A stretch of 64,000 nucleotides of DNA from JASGKO01 sp049840595 (GTDB taxonomy: Bacteria > Verrucomicrobiota > Verrucomicrobiia > Chthoniobacterales > Chthoniobacteraceae): assembly GCA_049840595.1 (NCBI GenBank), contig JASGKO010000018.1, positions 1 through 64,000 on the forward strand, in the 5' to 3' direction. Shown piece after piece: positions 52,902-60,749 of this stretch. The notes under the pieces were generated by a model. It did no database searches. It was not told the origin of the DNA and worked only from the letters and a program-made list of their open reading frames with translations. Position 1 is the first letter of the stretch; each line of letters starts with the position of its first letter. The position numbers and the translations under genes are program-made.

Positions 52902-54217
52902 TTACGGTTGATAGTTACCTTGGTAAGGTGCGCTCTTCATTCCATCCACTTGGGCGTCGTAGGTTTGCAGGGCAGGGCCTTTGGTGGGGGTGATTTCCAC
53001 GTTTTCAAAATTGGCGTGCGCATGGAAGAATACGGCGCCGAGGGCGGCAGAGATTTTTACGTTTTTTAAGCTGAGATTTTCGATTGGTTGATCGGGCAGG
53101 CCCCAGGCAATGATGGCGTCGCGCGCCTGGGTGATCGTGATGTCTTCGATGGTGATGTCGCGCCATTCCGGGCGCTTGGTTTGCCCGTTGGCAGGCAGAT
53201 CGTCGTCGGGGGCTTTGGGGAGCTTGGGATAGTAGCTGGTGAGGTAGATCGGATACCGCACGTTTTTCATCGTGATATTTCGGTAGGCGATGTTCTTCAC
53301 CAGTCCGCCACGGTCGCGCCAGGCTTTCATGCGGATGCCGGCGGTGGTGCCGTCGAAGGTGATATTTTCCGCTCGTACATTTTGCACACCAGCGGAGGTA
53401 AAGCTGCCGATCGACAGGCCGTGTCCGGTGCCAAACTGGCAATCCTGGATGAGCACGTTCTTTACGCCGGGATTGGCCGGATCGTTGTTGCCGGTGCCGA
53501 GCAGCACGATGTTGTCATCACCGGTGCTGATGCGGCAATGAGTGATGCGCACATTCTGCACGCTGCTTAGATTGAGGGCGTCGGTGTTGGGCGAGTCGCC
53601 CGGCGCGGTGAGCGTGACGTGGTCGATGGTGAGCTCCTTCGAGCCGGGCAGCGAGCAGTGTGTATTCGGCGGGTTGAGCGTGGAGAAGTCATCGAGTTCG
53701 ATGCGCTGACAGTGCTCGAGATAGATTAATTGTGGGCGCCGGGGGCCGAAGGTCCCACTGCTTTTTTGAGCCGGAACGCCTTCCACCACGACTCGCCCTG
53801 GCCATCGATCGTGCCGGGCCCGCTGATTCGCAGGTCCGAGGCATCCTGGGCGCTGATGAAGTTTTCGCGTCGATTATTCTGCACTGGAAAATCATCGACC
53901 TTCGGGCTCATTAAGAGGGTCGCACCGACGTCGAGGTGCAGTTCGACATGGCTTTTCAATTGAATCGGCCCGCTCATGAATTTTCCCGCCGGGATGACTA
54001 CACGCCCGCCGCCATGGGCCACTGCGGTTTCGATCGTTTTTTGAATGGCTGGTGCATTGTTCACCGTCGGTTCCGCCTTCGCACCGTAATCGGTGATCGA
54101 GAAAATCTGGTCCGCGATTTGGGGCAGGGCCGGTTGTGGAATTTCCTCAGCGCAGAGCGCCATCCATGAGATTCCCAACGAGATGAGAATGGGGGCAAGA
54201 AAGGTAGCGATTTTCAA
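52902..54217 (-). CDS. Secreted glycoside hydrolase family 28 (polygalacturonase-like), one frameshift
   Basis: Predicted pectin- or galacturonan-cleaving enzyme exported to the periplasm. About 438 residues with signal peptide (start TTG 54217). GH28 motifs on the beta-helix: SPNTDALNLSS (NTD), ISTGDDNIVLLG (DD), GTGHGLSIGS (GHG), and TTAGIRMKAWRDRGG (R-K site, RMK in place of the usual RIK). All catalytic positions are therefore present. The frame shifts near 53737-53742 (C5 run), where the two halves join as APRRPQLIYLEHC. NTDA replaces NTDG, seen in some exo-acting members. Confidence 0.85.
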
Positions 54218-54269
54218 AATGGTTCAGGGGAAAAACCGTTTGAGGAAGGATTCTCGCAACCGGGGAAGT

Positions 54270-54340
54270 GGGTTGGGCGGGACTCGAACCCGCAACCAAC
54301 GCCTTAAAAGGGCGCTGCTCTACCATTGAGCTACCAACCC
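54270..54340 (-). tRNA. tRNA-Lys (UUU)
   Basis: On the minus strand the sequence folds as a 71-base cloverleaf: acceptor GGGTTGG/CCAACCC, D stem GCTC/GAGC, anticodon stem GCGCC/GGCGT around loop CTTTTAA (anticodon TTT), variable TGGTT, T stem GCGGG/CCCGC with TTCGAGT. The CCA end is not encoded. It lies between the GH28 gene and the squalene/phytoene synthase gene. Confidence 0.95.
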
Positions 54341-54362
54341 GTTTGCGAATGGGGCGAAATTG

Positions 54363-55295
54363 TTACCGCAACTTTTCCTCCCGCGCAAGGGGGAATCCTG
54401 ATTGTTTTTGCAAAGCGTGGAGGGCGCGATTGGAGCAGGCGGGCCAGAGGGCGGTGAAAAGGAGCGCCTGCACTTCCTTTCGCGGCACTTTGATGCGCTC
54501 GGTGGCGACGGCATCCCCGGCGGCTTCCAGCCGGTCCAGGGTGCGCAGGCCGAGTTGCCACGGGAGGATGAGTGCATAGCGCAGTCGCCAGGGGCGCACG
54601 GCGGCGATGTATTGACCGGTGGCCGTGAAGTGCTTGCGGGCGGTGCGCAGCCAGTGCGCGGTAGCGGTGGCCGGATCACCCGGGAGATAGATGCGCCCAT
54701 TGCGGCGGTCCTCAGCCTGATCGCGCAGGATGTTCACGAGCTGCAGTCCTTTGCCGAAGCGGATGCCGAGCGCGATCATTTCCTCCAACGGCAGGCGGGC
54801 GTAACGGGGAAGGTGACGGAAACAGATCCGGGTCCAGAATTCCCCGACACAGCCGGCCACGCGCCAGGTGTAATCATCGAGTTCTTCCGTGGATTTCACC
54901 GGCCATGCGCGGGTGATATCCATGATCTGGCCGCTGATGATGATCCCGAGCACCCACACGATGTCCGCATGATCGGCTCCCTCGATCGCGGCGAGCCACG
55001 CAAGCGCTTCCGGGACGTGGCCGAGGAGTTTTTGCTCGGCGGGATTGGTGGCGGAGAGGCTGATCTGCAAGCCGCAGCTTTCGCCCGCGACGATCTGGTG
55101 CTGGAAATCGCGTAAAGCCTCGAGCCGGGTGGGGAGGGGGGCGTCGGCGGCATCGGCGATGGTGTCGCTGATGCGCGCCAGAAGGTAGGCGAGGCCGATC
55201 GGCTCGCGCAGGGCCGCGGGGAGTGCCTTGATGCTCAGGTAAAACGAGCGCGAGACCGAGGCGAGCAGGGTGCCGCCGAGTTCCTTGCGAGTCAT
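54363..55295 (-). CDS. Squalene/phytoene synthase family protein
   Basis: Head-to-head prenyl transferase joining two farnesyl or geranylgeranyl diphosphates. The 310-residue protein has the N-terminal phrase SVSRSFYLSIKALPAALREP, first Asp-rich motif LLARISDTIADAAD, and second ILRDQAEDRRNGRIYLPGD (DxxxD). Both metal sites are intact. FWTRICFRHLP and the squalene synthase-style spacing favour squalene over phytoene; no desaturase or cyclase is adjacent to settle it. The ATG overlaps the DUF362 stop upstream. Confidence 0.82.
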   Translation of the reverse strand: MTRKELGGTLLASVSRSFYLSIKALPAALREPIGLAYLLARISDTIADAADAPLPTRLEALRDFQHQIVAGESCGLQISLSATNPAEQKLLGHVPEALAWLAAIEGADHADIVWVLGIIISGQIMDITRAWPVKSTEELDDYTWRVAGCVGEFWTRICFRHLPRYARLPLEEMIALGIRFGKGLQLVNILRDQAEDRRNGRIYLPGDPATATAHWLRTARKHFTATGQYIAAVRPWRLRYALILPWQLGLRTLDRLEAAGDAVATERIKVPRKEVQALLFTALWPACSNRALHALQKQSGFPLAREEKLR

Positions 55296-56242
55296 GGCAC
55301 CTTGATTACGTCAATCAAAGCGGGGTCGGCAATGCCGCAGCCGAGTTGGGCCGCAGTTTTCAAATAAGCGGCGATGGGGCCGATGGGTGGGAGCTTGGCC
55401 TGTTTACGCCATTCCTCGACCAGATTGAGGGCATTGGAGTCAATCGCCACCGGGTCCTTGCTGGCGTAAAGCGTGGCGTGGGCGAAAGCGTAGTTGGGCC
55501 GGAACTCGGGGCCTCCTGCATATTGGGCGACCAGACCATCCATGATGGTGAGCGCCACCTTGGGGCCGATCCGCGGGTCGGCATACAGCTCGGCGACATC
55601 GGGGTCGCCATGGTTGGGGGGCAGGGTAAGGCGGCGCCAGTTGTCGAGATTGGGGATGGTGAGGTTGTAGATCGCACCGGCCATGCCATTGCCCTCGCTG
55701 CTGCAAAAAACGGGGAGGTTGATGATCTTGGTCAATTTACCGGTAAGCACCCGGCTTAAATAGCTGAGCGAGCTGGTATCGTCCTTGCCTGCTTTGAACA
55801 TGAGATCTCCCCAGATGAGCTTGCCCAGCACGGCAGCGCTGATCGGAGCCTTTGGGTCCACATCGCCCGGGCCATGAATGCCGTCCCAAACGATGATGTT
55901 GCGCCGGGGCACGCCCGCCGATTCCAGCCCCTCCACCACGGCGGCGACGATGGCCGGATGCGTGGAAAAAGCCGGGCCACCCTTCTTGCTGATCATCACG
56001 CCCACGATATCGGTGGGGGCAACGAGAGTCTGCCACGCCTGCTGGGCGGTGCTGCGTCCGGTGGCCCGCTCGACCAGCGAATCCACCATGGCGTGGACGG
56101 CGGTGTCATCCGCCACATAGTCCTGAATGGCCATCCGGTTTTGAATGGAGTAGATGCTGGCTCGAAGGGGCGGGGGAGCCGGCTGGGCGGCCCTGGTTTG
56201 GGGTAGCAAGCAGATCAACAGGAACAAAATGCGGCGCAACAC
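55292..56242 (-). CDS. Exported DUF362 protein
   Basis: A 316-residue protein with signal peptide MLRRILFLLICLLPQTRAA. DUF362 features: IVGVMISKKGGPAFSTHPAIVAAVVEGL, RRNIIVWDG, KIINLPVFCSSEGNGMAGAIYNL, then the conserved HGDPDVAELYADPRIGPKVAL and LTIMDGLVAQYAGGP. Members of this group bind Fe-S clusters or act with redox partners; no ferredoxin Cys motif is seen here. It is coupled to the squalene/phytoene synthase gene by ATGA. Confidence 0.8.
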   Translation of the reverse strand: MLRRILFLLICLLPQTRAAQPAPPPLRASIYSIQNRMAIQDYVADDTAVHAMVDSLVERATGRSTAQQAWQTLVAPTDIVGVMISKKGGPAFSTHPAIVAAVVEGLESAGVPRRNIIVWDGIHGPGDVDPKAPISAAVLGKLIWGDLMFKAGKDDTSSLSYLSRVLTGKLTKIINLPVFCSSEGNGMAGAIYNLTIPNLDNWRRLTLPPNHGDPDVAELYADPRIGPKVALTIMDGLVAQYAGGPEFRPNYAFAHATLYASKDPVAIDSNALNLVEEWRKQAKLPPIGPIAAYLKTAAQLGCGIADPALIDVIKVP

Positions 56243-56383
56243 AGGCTGCGACTATCGCGAGCAGTGGGTGGGTGTCAAACCAGCCTTCACGTCTGTAATT
56301 AGTCCGGGGGGAAGTGGTGATCACCCGTTCGTGCCATCCGGTGAGTTTGTCATAGGTAAAAAATCCTAAAAATTGCGCTTGCA

Positions 56384-56400
56384 GAAACCCTATAGGAAAA
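56384..56400 (+). promoter_or_regulatory. Possible regulator box upstream of the YezD-like gene
   Basis: The perfect 8-bp palindrome CCTATAGG at 56389-56396, inside GAAACCCTATAGGAAAAG, lies 43 bp before the YezD start in an AT-rich promoter-like stretch. Rrf2-family (CymR-like) operators of sulfur genes have this CC-N4-GG style. Tentative. Confidence 0.3.
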
Positions 56401-56439
56401 GTAGAGATTCAAAAGTATATCAAATAAATAGACAAACTG

Positions 56440-56640
56440 ATGGAGAAAATTGCACCTCAACGAAGCAGTGGCGCTGAAGCCGAGTGGATCGAGATTGTTC
56501 GGGAAAAGGTCCAGTCGCTGCGCTTTGGCGTTGTGCAGATCATTGTGCATGAAGGGCGGGTGATCCAGGTGGAGCGGACCGAGAAGGTCCGCCTCAATCC
56601 CGGAAACTCGTCCACCCGCCGGGAATCCATCGACGAGTGA
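56440..56640 (+). CDS. YezD-family (DUF2292) small protein
   Basis: A 66-residue protein: AEWIEIVREKVQSLRFGVVQII, VHEGRVIQVERTEKVRLNP. The last phrase (VHdGRVvQiE..EK.R) is the YezD signature (PF10055). In other bacteria yezD-like genes go with sulfate or sulfonate assimilation. The sulfur genes themselves are not in the window. Confidence 0.85.
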   Translation: MEKIAPQRSSGAEAEWIEIVREKVQSLRFGVVQIIVHEGRVIQVERTEKVRLNPGNSSTRRESIDE

Positions 56641-56800
56641 GCTGCTGCGCCGACCGGAACGACCGGAGGCTCAAGGAAAATACGCAATTGGTGCAGACCG
56701 GAACGACCGGACGTGCCGTCAAAATCAAGGAATCACCACCACTTGTGAAGCCGCGCCATCCTGCCGTCGCAGGTTTGCGGTCCGGGCCACACCCACTACT
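56641..56800. repeat. Short direct repeat upstream of the exported PBP-like gene
   Basis: GACCGGAACGACCGGA occurs twice (56652-56667 and 56696-56711), 28 bases apart. Two copies only, so not a CRISPR. The rest is the promoter region of the 56801 gene. Confidence 0.5.
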
Positions 56801-57976
56801 ATGAAAACGCTTAAAAATCTCCTCGCGGGTGCATTATTGCTGGCCTTTGCCGGTTCTGCTTCCGCTCAAACCTATGTCCGAATCGTCGGGGCCCAAGCCT
56901 GGCGCGCTTCGATTTATGCTTCCATTGGGCATATTCTTAACTCTGGTTACAGGTACGCTTACGGCTCGGGCACGCTGAGTGCATCGAACCAGGCGATCTT
57001 CGTAGGCACGACAGCGGTTGGCGGTTACTCCGTCATTATCAAAACCTCTTTCGCCGGTGCGACCGGTGGGGTGGCCACGCTGACGAAAAACGCTACGATT
57101 TCCAACTTCCTGGCCGATAGCACGGCCACCAGCACCTCGGGGACGGCCAGCGTCGCCACCTACGAAACTGCTGTGACGGGCGATGTCGTGGCGGTGGATT
57201 CCCCACAGGGAACCACCGTGTTTACCAGCCCGACTTTGACTGCAAGCTCCACTGATCCAGTGGGGATTGAGCCATACGTCTGGGTCAAGGGAAGCGCTCC
57301 CAGTAGCGTTACGGATGCGGCTTCGTTTACCAATATTACCTCCTACCAGGCGCAGAATTTGTTGAACGGTGGCCTGCCGCTCCAGCAATTCACTGGCAAT
57401 AGCGCGGATATCAACGTCAACGTGCTGGCCACTGGTCGCGACGAAAACTCCGGCGCCCGGATTGTGGCGTATGCCGAATCTGGCTTCGGGGTCTTTTCCT
57501 CGCCGCAACAATACCAGCCGACCTTTACCAGCTCTACGATTACGAGCTTGAATATCTGGCCGAGCAATACGCTAAACGGGATCACCTACGCCGCTGGTCA
57601 CTCCGGGTATGCAAACTCCAGCAGTGTTATCACCGCGCTGGGGGCGCCGATTACAGCGACCGTATCTGGCGGTCCAGCCTGGTTGGTGAGCTATCTGGGC
57701 GCCACTGATGCCAATAGCGTCAACAGCGGGGCCAACAATCTGACTTGGAACGGCATCCCTTACTCCGTGGCCAATGTGGAAAACGGTCTCTACACCTTCT
57801 GGGGGTACGCGCACCTGCTCTACCGCAGCACTTACGCCACCTCCAACGCCACGGGCAAGACGGTGGCCGACCAGATCGCCGCTCAGTTGTCCGCCTCGGA
57901 CTTCTCGGTCTCGGGGGTCATTCCCGCCAATATGAACGTGACCCGTCAGTATGACGGTGGCCCGGTCACCTATTAA
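56801..57976 (+). CDS. Exported PBP-like (PstS-fold) protein
   Basis: A 391-residue secreted protein. The signal peptide MKTLKNLLAGALLLAFAGSASA is followed by YVRIVGAQAWRASIYASIG, a variant of the 'IRITGSTAFR' opening of phosphate-binding-like (PBP-fold) proteins that are numerous in verrucomicrobia. Later phrases AIFVGTTAVGGYSVIIKTSFAG and TDANSVNSGANNLTWNGIP fit that layout. It has no lipobox, so it may be periplasmic or released. A PEP-CTERM gene and the Ton system follow on the same strand. Confidence 0.6.
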   Translation: MKTLKNLLAGALLLAFAGSASAQTYVRIVGAQAWRASIYASIGHILNSGYRYAYGSGTLSASNQAIFVGTTAVGGYSVIIKTSFAGATGGVATLTKNATISNFLADSTATSTSGTASVATYETAVTGDVVAVDSPQGTTVFTSPTLTASSTDPVGIEPYVWVKGSAPSSVTDAASFTNITSYQAQNLLNGGLPLQQFTGNSADINVNVLATGRDENSGARIVAYAESGFGVFSSPQQYQPTFTSSTITSLNIWPSNTLNGITYAAGHSGYANSSSVITALGAPITATVSGGPAWLVSYLGATDANSVNSGANNLTWNGIPYSVANVENGLYTFWGYAHLLYRSTYATSNATGKTVADQIAAQLSASDFSVSGVIPANMNVTRQYDGGPVTY

Positions 57977-58012
57977 TCCAAGGTCGCAGCAATCCTTAGA
58001 AAATACCTGTTT

Positions 58013-58844
58013 ATGAAAACTACGTTGAAAACAGTTGCGGCGATTCTGGCCGTGCTGGCGGGAGGCGTTGGGAGCTCGCACGCCTCGACGGTGAATGCGT
58101 CGCTGGGGGATTTGATTCTCGGCTTCCGGGTGGCTTCCAGTGGAAGTGATCCAGGATTCTCGCTGAACCTGGAGGTGGACCTGGGGGCCGCCTCCACCTT
58201 CTATAATGCGACGCCGGGTAGTACGTTTACCCTTACGGGGGTTACGCTGGCGGATTTGACCAGTATCTACTCGAACGGGAGCATTACCTGGAATACCCGC
58301 ACCGATCTCTCCTGGGGCGTGGTGGGCACGGTAGGGGCGGTGGGCGATTCCCACTCCCTGGCCAATACCATCTGGCTCACCAAGGCGGAAGAGTACGCCG
58401 GGAGTGCGGACTACGCCCTATAATGTGGCGAGTACGTTCACCCAGAGCGCAGCCGCCAATACGATCGCCTCGCTGGTCAACAACAGCGGCCAGGTCTCCC
58501 TCTCGGGGGCGACTGCAACGGCGAACAGCGCCAGTGCGGCCAGCATCGATGCAACCAAGTCGGGCAGCTGGACCATCCAGGAGGGCTCCAATACGGCGAA
58601 CTTCGGGTTTAATACCGGCGGCTTGCTGGACAACACGACGAATATCTCGTCGGGCAGCTACGCCATCTCCGATCTGTATGAGCTGCAGCCCTCGTCGGCA
58701 AAGGGCCCGGCCACTTACCTGGGCTACTTCTCATTGAGCAATGCCGGGGTGCTTACCTTCACCGCGGCACCCGAGCCTTCCAGTATCGCGCTGGCACTGC
58801 TGACCGGGGCAGGCGCACTGATGGTTCGCCGCCGCCGGGCCTGA
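58013..58844 (+). CDS. PEP-CTERM sorting-domain protein (one frameshift)
   Basis: About 276 residues. A signal peptide (MKTTLKTVAAILAVLAGGVGS...) is followed by a Ser/Thr/Asn/Gly-rich beta region. The end is a PEP-CTERM anchor: PEPSSIALALLTGAGALMV followed by RRRRA. Such proteins are sorted by exosortase and linked to exopolysaccharide or extracellular matrix. The frame shifts at 58412-58425; both halves are needed to link the signal peptide to the PEP-CTERM. It starts 36 bp after the PBP-like gene. Confidence 0.8.
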
Positions 58845-58887
58845 GCAAATCTGAACACTTCACAGGCGAAGAGCAGATTTCACCACA

Positions 58888-58920
58888 CCGTCACAAGGCT
58901 GACACACAATCGTAACAATC
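58888..58920 (+). promoter_or_regulatory. Candidate PhoB-type (Pho) box: three 11-bp-spaced repeats
   Basis: CCGTCACAAGG-CTGACACACAA-TCGTAACAATC reads as three consecutive 11-mers with YGTMACA-like cores, the spacing of PhoB binding units (consensus CTGTCAT at 11-bp intervals). It lies in the 167-bp gap before the TpsB gene and about 92-124 bp upstream of its TTG start. The match is inexact. Confidence 0.35.
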
Positions 58921-59011
58921 GCAGTGTAACTCAGCCGTCCGCTAAAGAAATAAACAATTCACCGCTGCTGACGCTCAGCCAAAATATGGCAGGCGTCGGC
59001 GGCATTTTACC

Positions 59012-60706
59012 TTGCCAGCCAAAACTTGTTTCCTACTGCCCAATATTCGTAAAACGCCGGTGCGCGCGACCAGCCGCGCGCTCTCGTGGGCAGCCGCCGT
59101 GATCATCGGTGGCGGCATGCTGGCGGGGCTCGAAGCCGGGGCCGCAGTGCCCAGCCCCACCCCCGCACCTTCTCCGGCACCTCAAGCTTCTCCCACTCCC
59201 TCCATCGGACAGATCTATGTCCGGGAATATCGTGTGCAGGGAGCGCATCATCTCGATTCGCTCACCGTCGGGCAGGCCGTTTATCCCTATCTGGGACCGG
59301 GGCGCACGGTGCAAGATATCGAGCAGGCTGGCCAGGCGCTGGAAAAGGCCTACCATGACAAGGGCTACCAGACGGTCTCCGTGCAGGTGCCACAGCAGAA
59401 TGCACGCAGTGGCGTGATTGTGCTGCAGGTCATCGAAAACAAGGTGGGGCGCTTGCGGGTGCGCGGTGCCCGCTATTACCTCCCCAGTCAGATCAAGGCT
59501 GCCGTGCCCGGTCTTGCTGAAGGGACGGTGCTGAATTTCAACGAGGTCACCAAGGAAATCATCGCGCTGAACCAGCTCCCGGGCCGGCGCGTGACGCCCG
59601 CCCTGAAGCCGGGCGAGATACCCGGGACGGTGGACATCGATCTCAATGTGGAAGACAAACTGCCTCTCCACGGCAGCCTGTCGCTGGACAATCGTTACAG
59701 CGCCTACACGCCGGAGCTGCGTCTCAACGCCTCCCTTAGCTATGACAACCTCTGGCAGCTTGGCCACTCGGCTGGCGTTAGTTTTCAGACTTCACCGCAG
59801 GATGTCAGCCAGGTGCAAAACTGGTCGGCCTATTATATCGCGCGTTTTGCCAACCCCGATTGGCCAAGCCTCATGATCCAGGCGGCGAAGCAGAACAGCT
59901 CCGTTTCCACGCTGGGCGATGTGGACGTCGTCGGTCGCAACGAATCCATCGGCATGCGCGCCCTCATCAACCTGCCGGGCGCGCCGGGCTTTTTCCAGTC
60001 ATTGAATCTGGGGCTTGATTACCAGCATACCTACCAGCGGACCACCATCCCGGGCGCCACCGCAATTACCATTGAAGAAGTGCCGCTTAACTTCATTCCC
60101 TTCGTCATCAGCTATAGCGGGACGTGGGTGCAGCCTGGGGCGATCACTGAGTTCAACGCGGACCTTAATTTCAGCGTCCGCGGTTTTGGCGACACCGATG
60201 CGCGGTTCGAAAACTCCCGCTACAAGGCGACCGGCAGCTACATCTACCTGCGTGCCGATCTCGCGCATACCCACGATCTGCCGGGCGGCTTCCAGATCTA
60301 TGGAAAAGTCCAGGGTCAGATTGCGGACCAGCCGCTGGTCAGCACCGAGCAGTATGCCGTGGGTGGCATGAGCACTGTGCGCGGCTATACCGAGGCCGTG
60401 CAGGTTGGCGACAATGGAGTGGCCGCTCAGTTGGAACTGCGCAGCCCGTCGCTCCTGGGCCTGATCAAGGACAAGAAGGATGAATGGCGCGTCTTTGCCT
60501 TCGCTGATGCCGGGTATGTCACCCTCAACGACGCGCTGCCCGAGCAGCAGAGCAACTTCAAGCTTGCGAGCTATGGTTTCGGCACCCGTCTCACCCTTTT
60601 CGATCACATCAACGGCGAAGTGGATGCGGCCGTGCCACTGACCACCCAGGCCCCCACCAATGCCCACGACGTCCGCGTCAATTTCCGGATCGAGGCCGAG
60701 TTCTAG
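59012..60706 (+). CDS. TpsB/ShlB-family outer membrane protein (two-partner secretion type)
   Basis: A 564-residue outer-membrane transporter. A signal segment (AAAVIIGGGMLAGLEAGAAV) precedes a Pro-rich linker. A POTRA domain (ShlB-type) follows: IYVREYRVQGAHHLDSLTVGQAVYPYLG and ALEKAYHDKGYQTVSVQVP. A 16-strand beta barrel comes next, with the two-partner transporter VRGY motif in GGMSTVRGYTEAVQVGDNG, and the end is VNFRIEAEF (terminal Phe). No TpsA exoprotein is encoded next to it; instead the LamG-ExbB gene follows after 43 bp. The start is TTG 59012 or GTG 59060; neither has a clear SD. Confidence 0.82.
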   Translation: MPAKTCFLLPNIRKTPVRATSRALSWAAAVIIGGGMLAGLEAGAAVPSPTPAPSPAPQASPTPSIGQIYVREYRVQGAHHLDSLTVGQAVYPYLGPGRTVQDIEQAGQALEKAYHDKGYQTVSVQVPQQNARSGVIVLQVIENKVGRLRVRGARYYLPSQIKAAVPGLAEGTVLNFNEVTKEIIALNQLPGRRVTPALKPGEIPGTVDIDLNVEDKLPLHGSLSLDNRYSAYTPELRLNASLSYDNLWQLGHSAGVSFQTSPQDVSQVQNWSAYYIARFANPDWPSLMIQAAKQNSSVSTLGDVDVVGRNESIGMRALINLPGAPGFFQSLNLGLDYQHTYQRTTIPGATAITIEEVPLNFIPFVISYSGTWVQPGAITEFNADLNFSVRGFGDTDARFENSRYKATGSYIYLRADLAHTHDLPGGFQIYGKVQGQIADQPLVSTEQYAVGGMSTVRGYTEAVQVGDNGVAAQLELRSPSLLGLIKDKKDEWRVFAFADAGYVTLNDALPEQQSNFKLASYGFGTRLTLFDHINGEVDAAVPLTTQAPTNAHDVRVNFRIEAEF

Positions 60707-60749
60707 GCCCTCCTGCAATCAATCACCAACCGACCAAACACCCAAGGCA

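Noticed and set aside
56652..56711. CRISPR-like direct repeat GACCGGAACGACCGGA
   Set aside because: Only two copies, 28 bases apart, with no third unit and no cas genes.
59012..60706. BamA/TamA-type assembly factor
   Set aside because: Only a ShlB-type POTRA set and a short barrel with the VRGY motif; the length and layout match TpsB/ShlB and not BamA.
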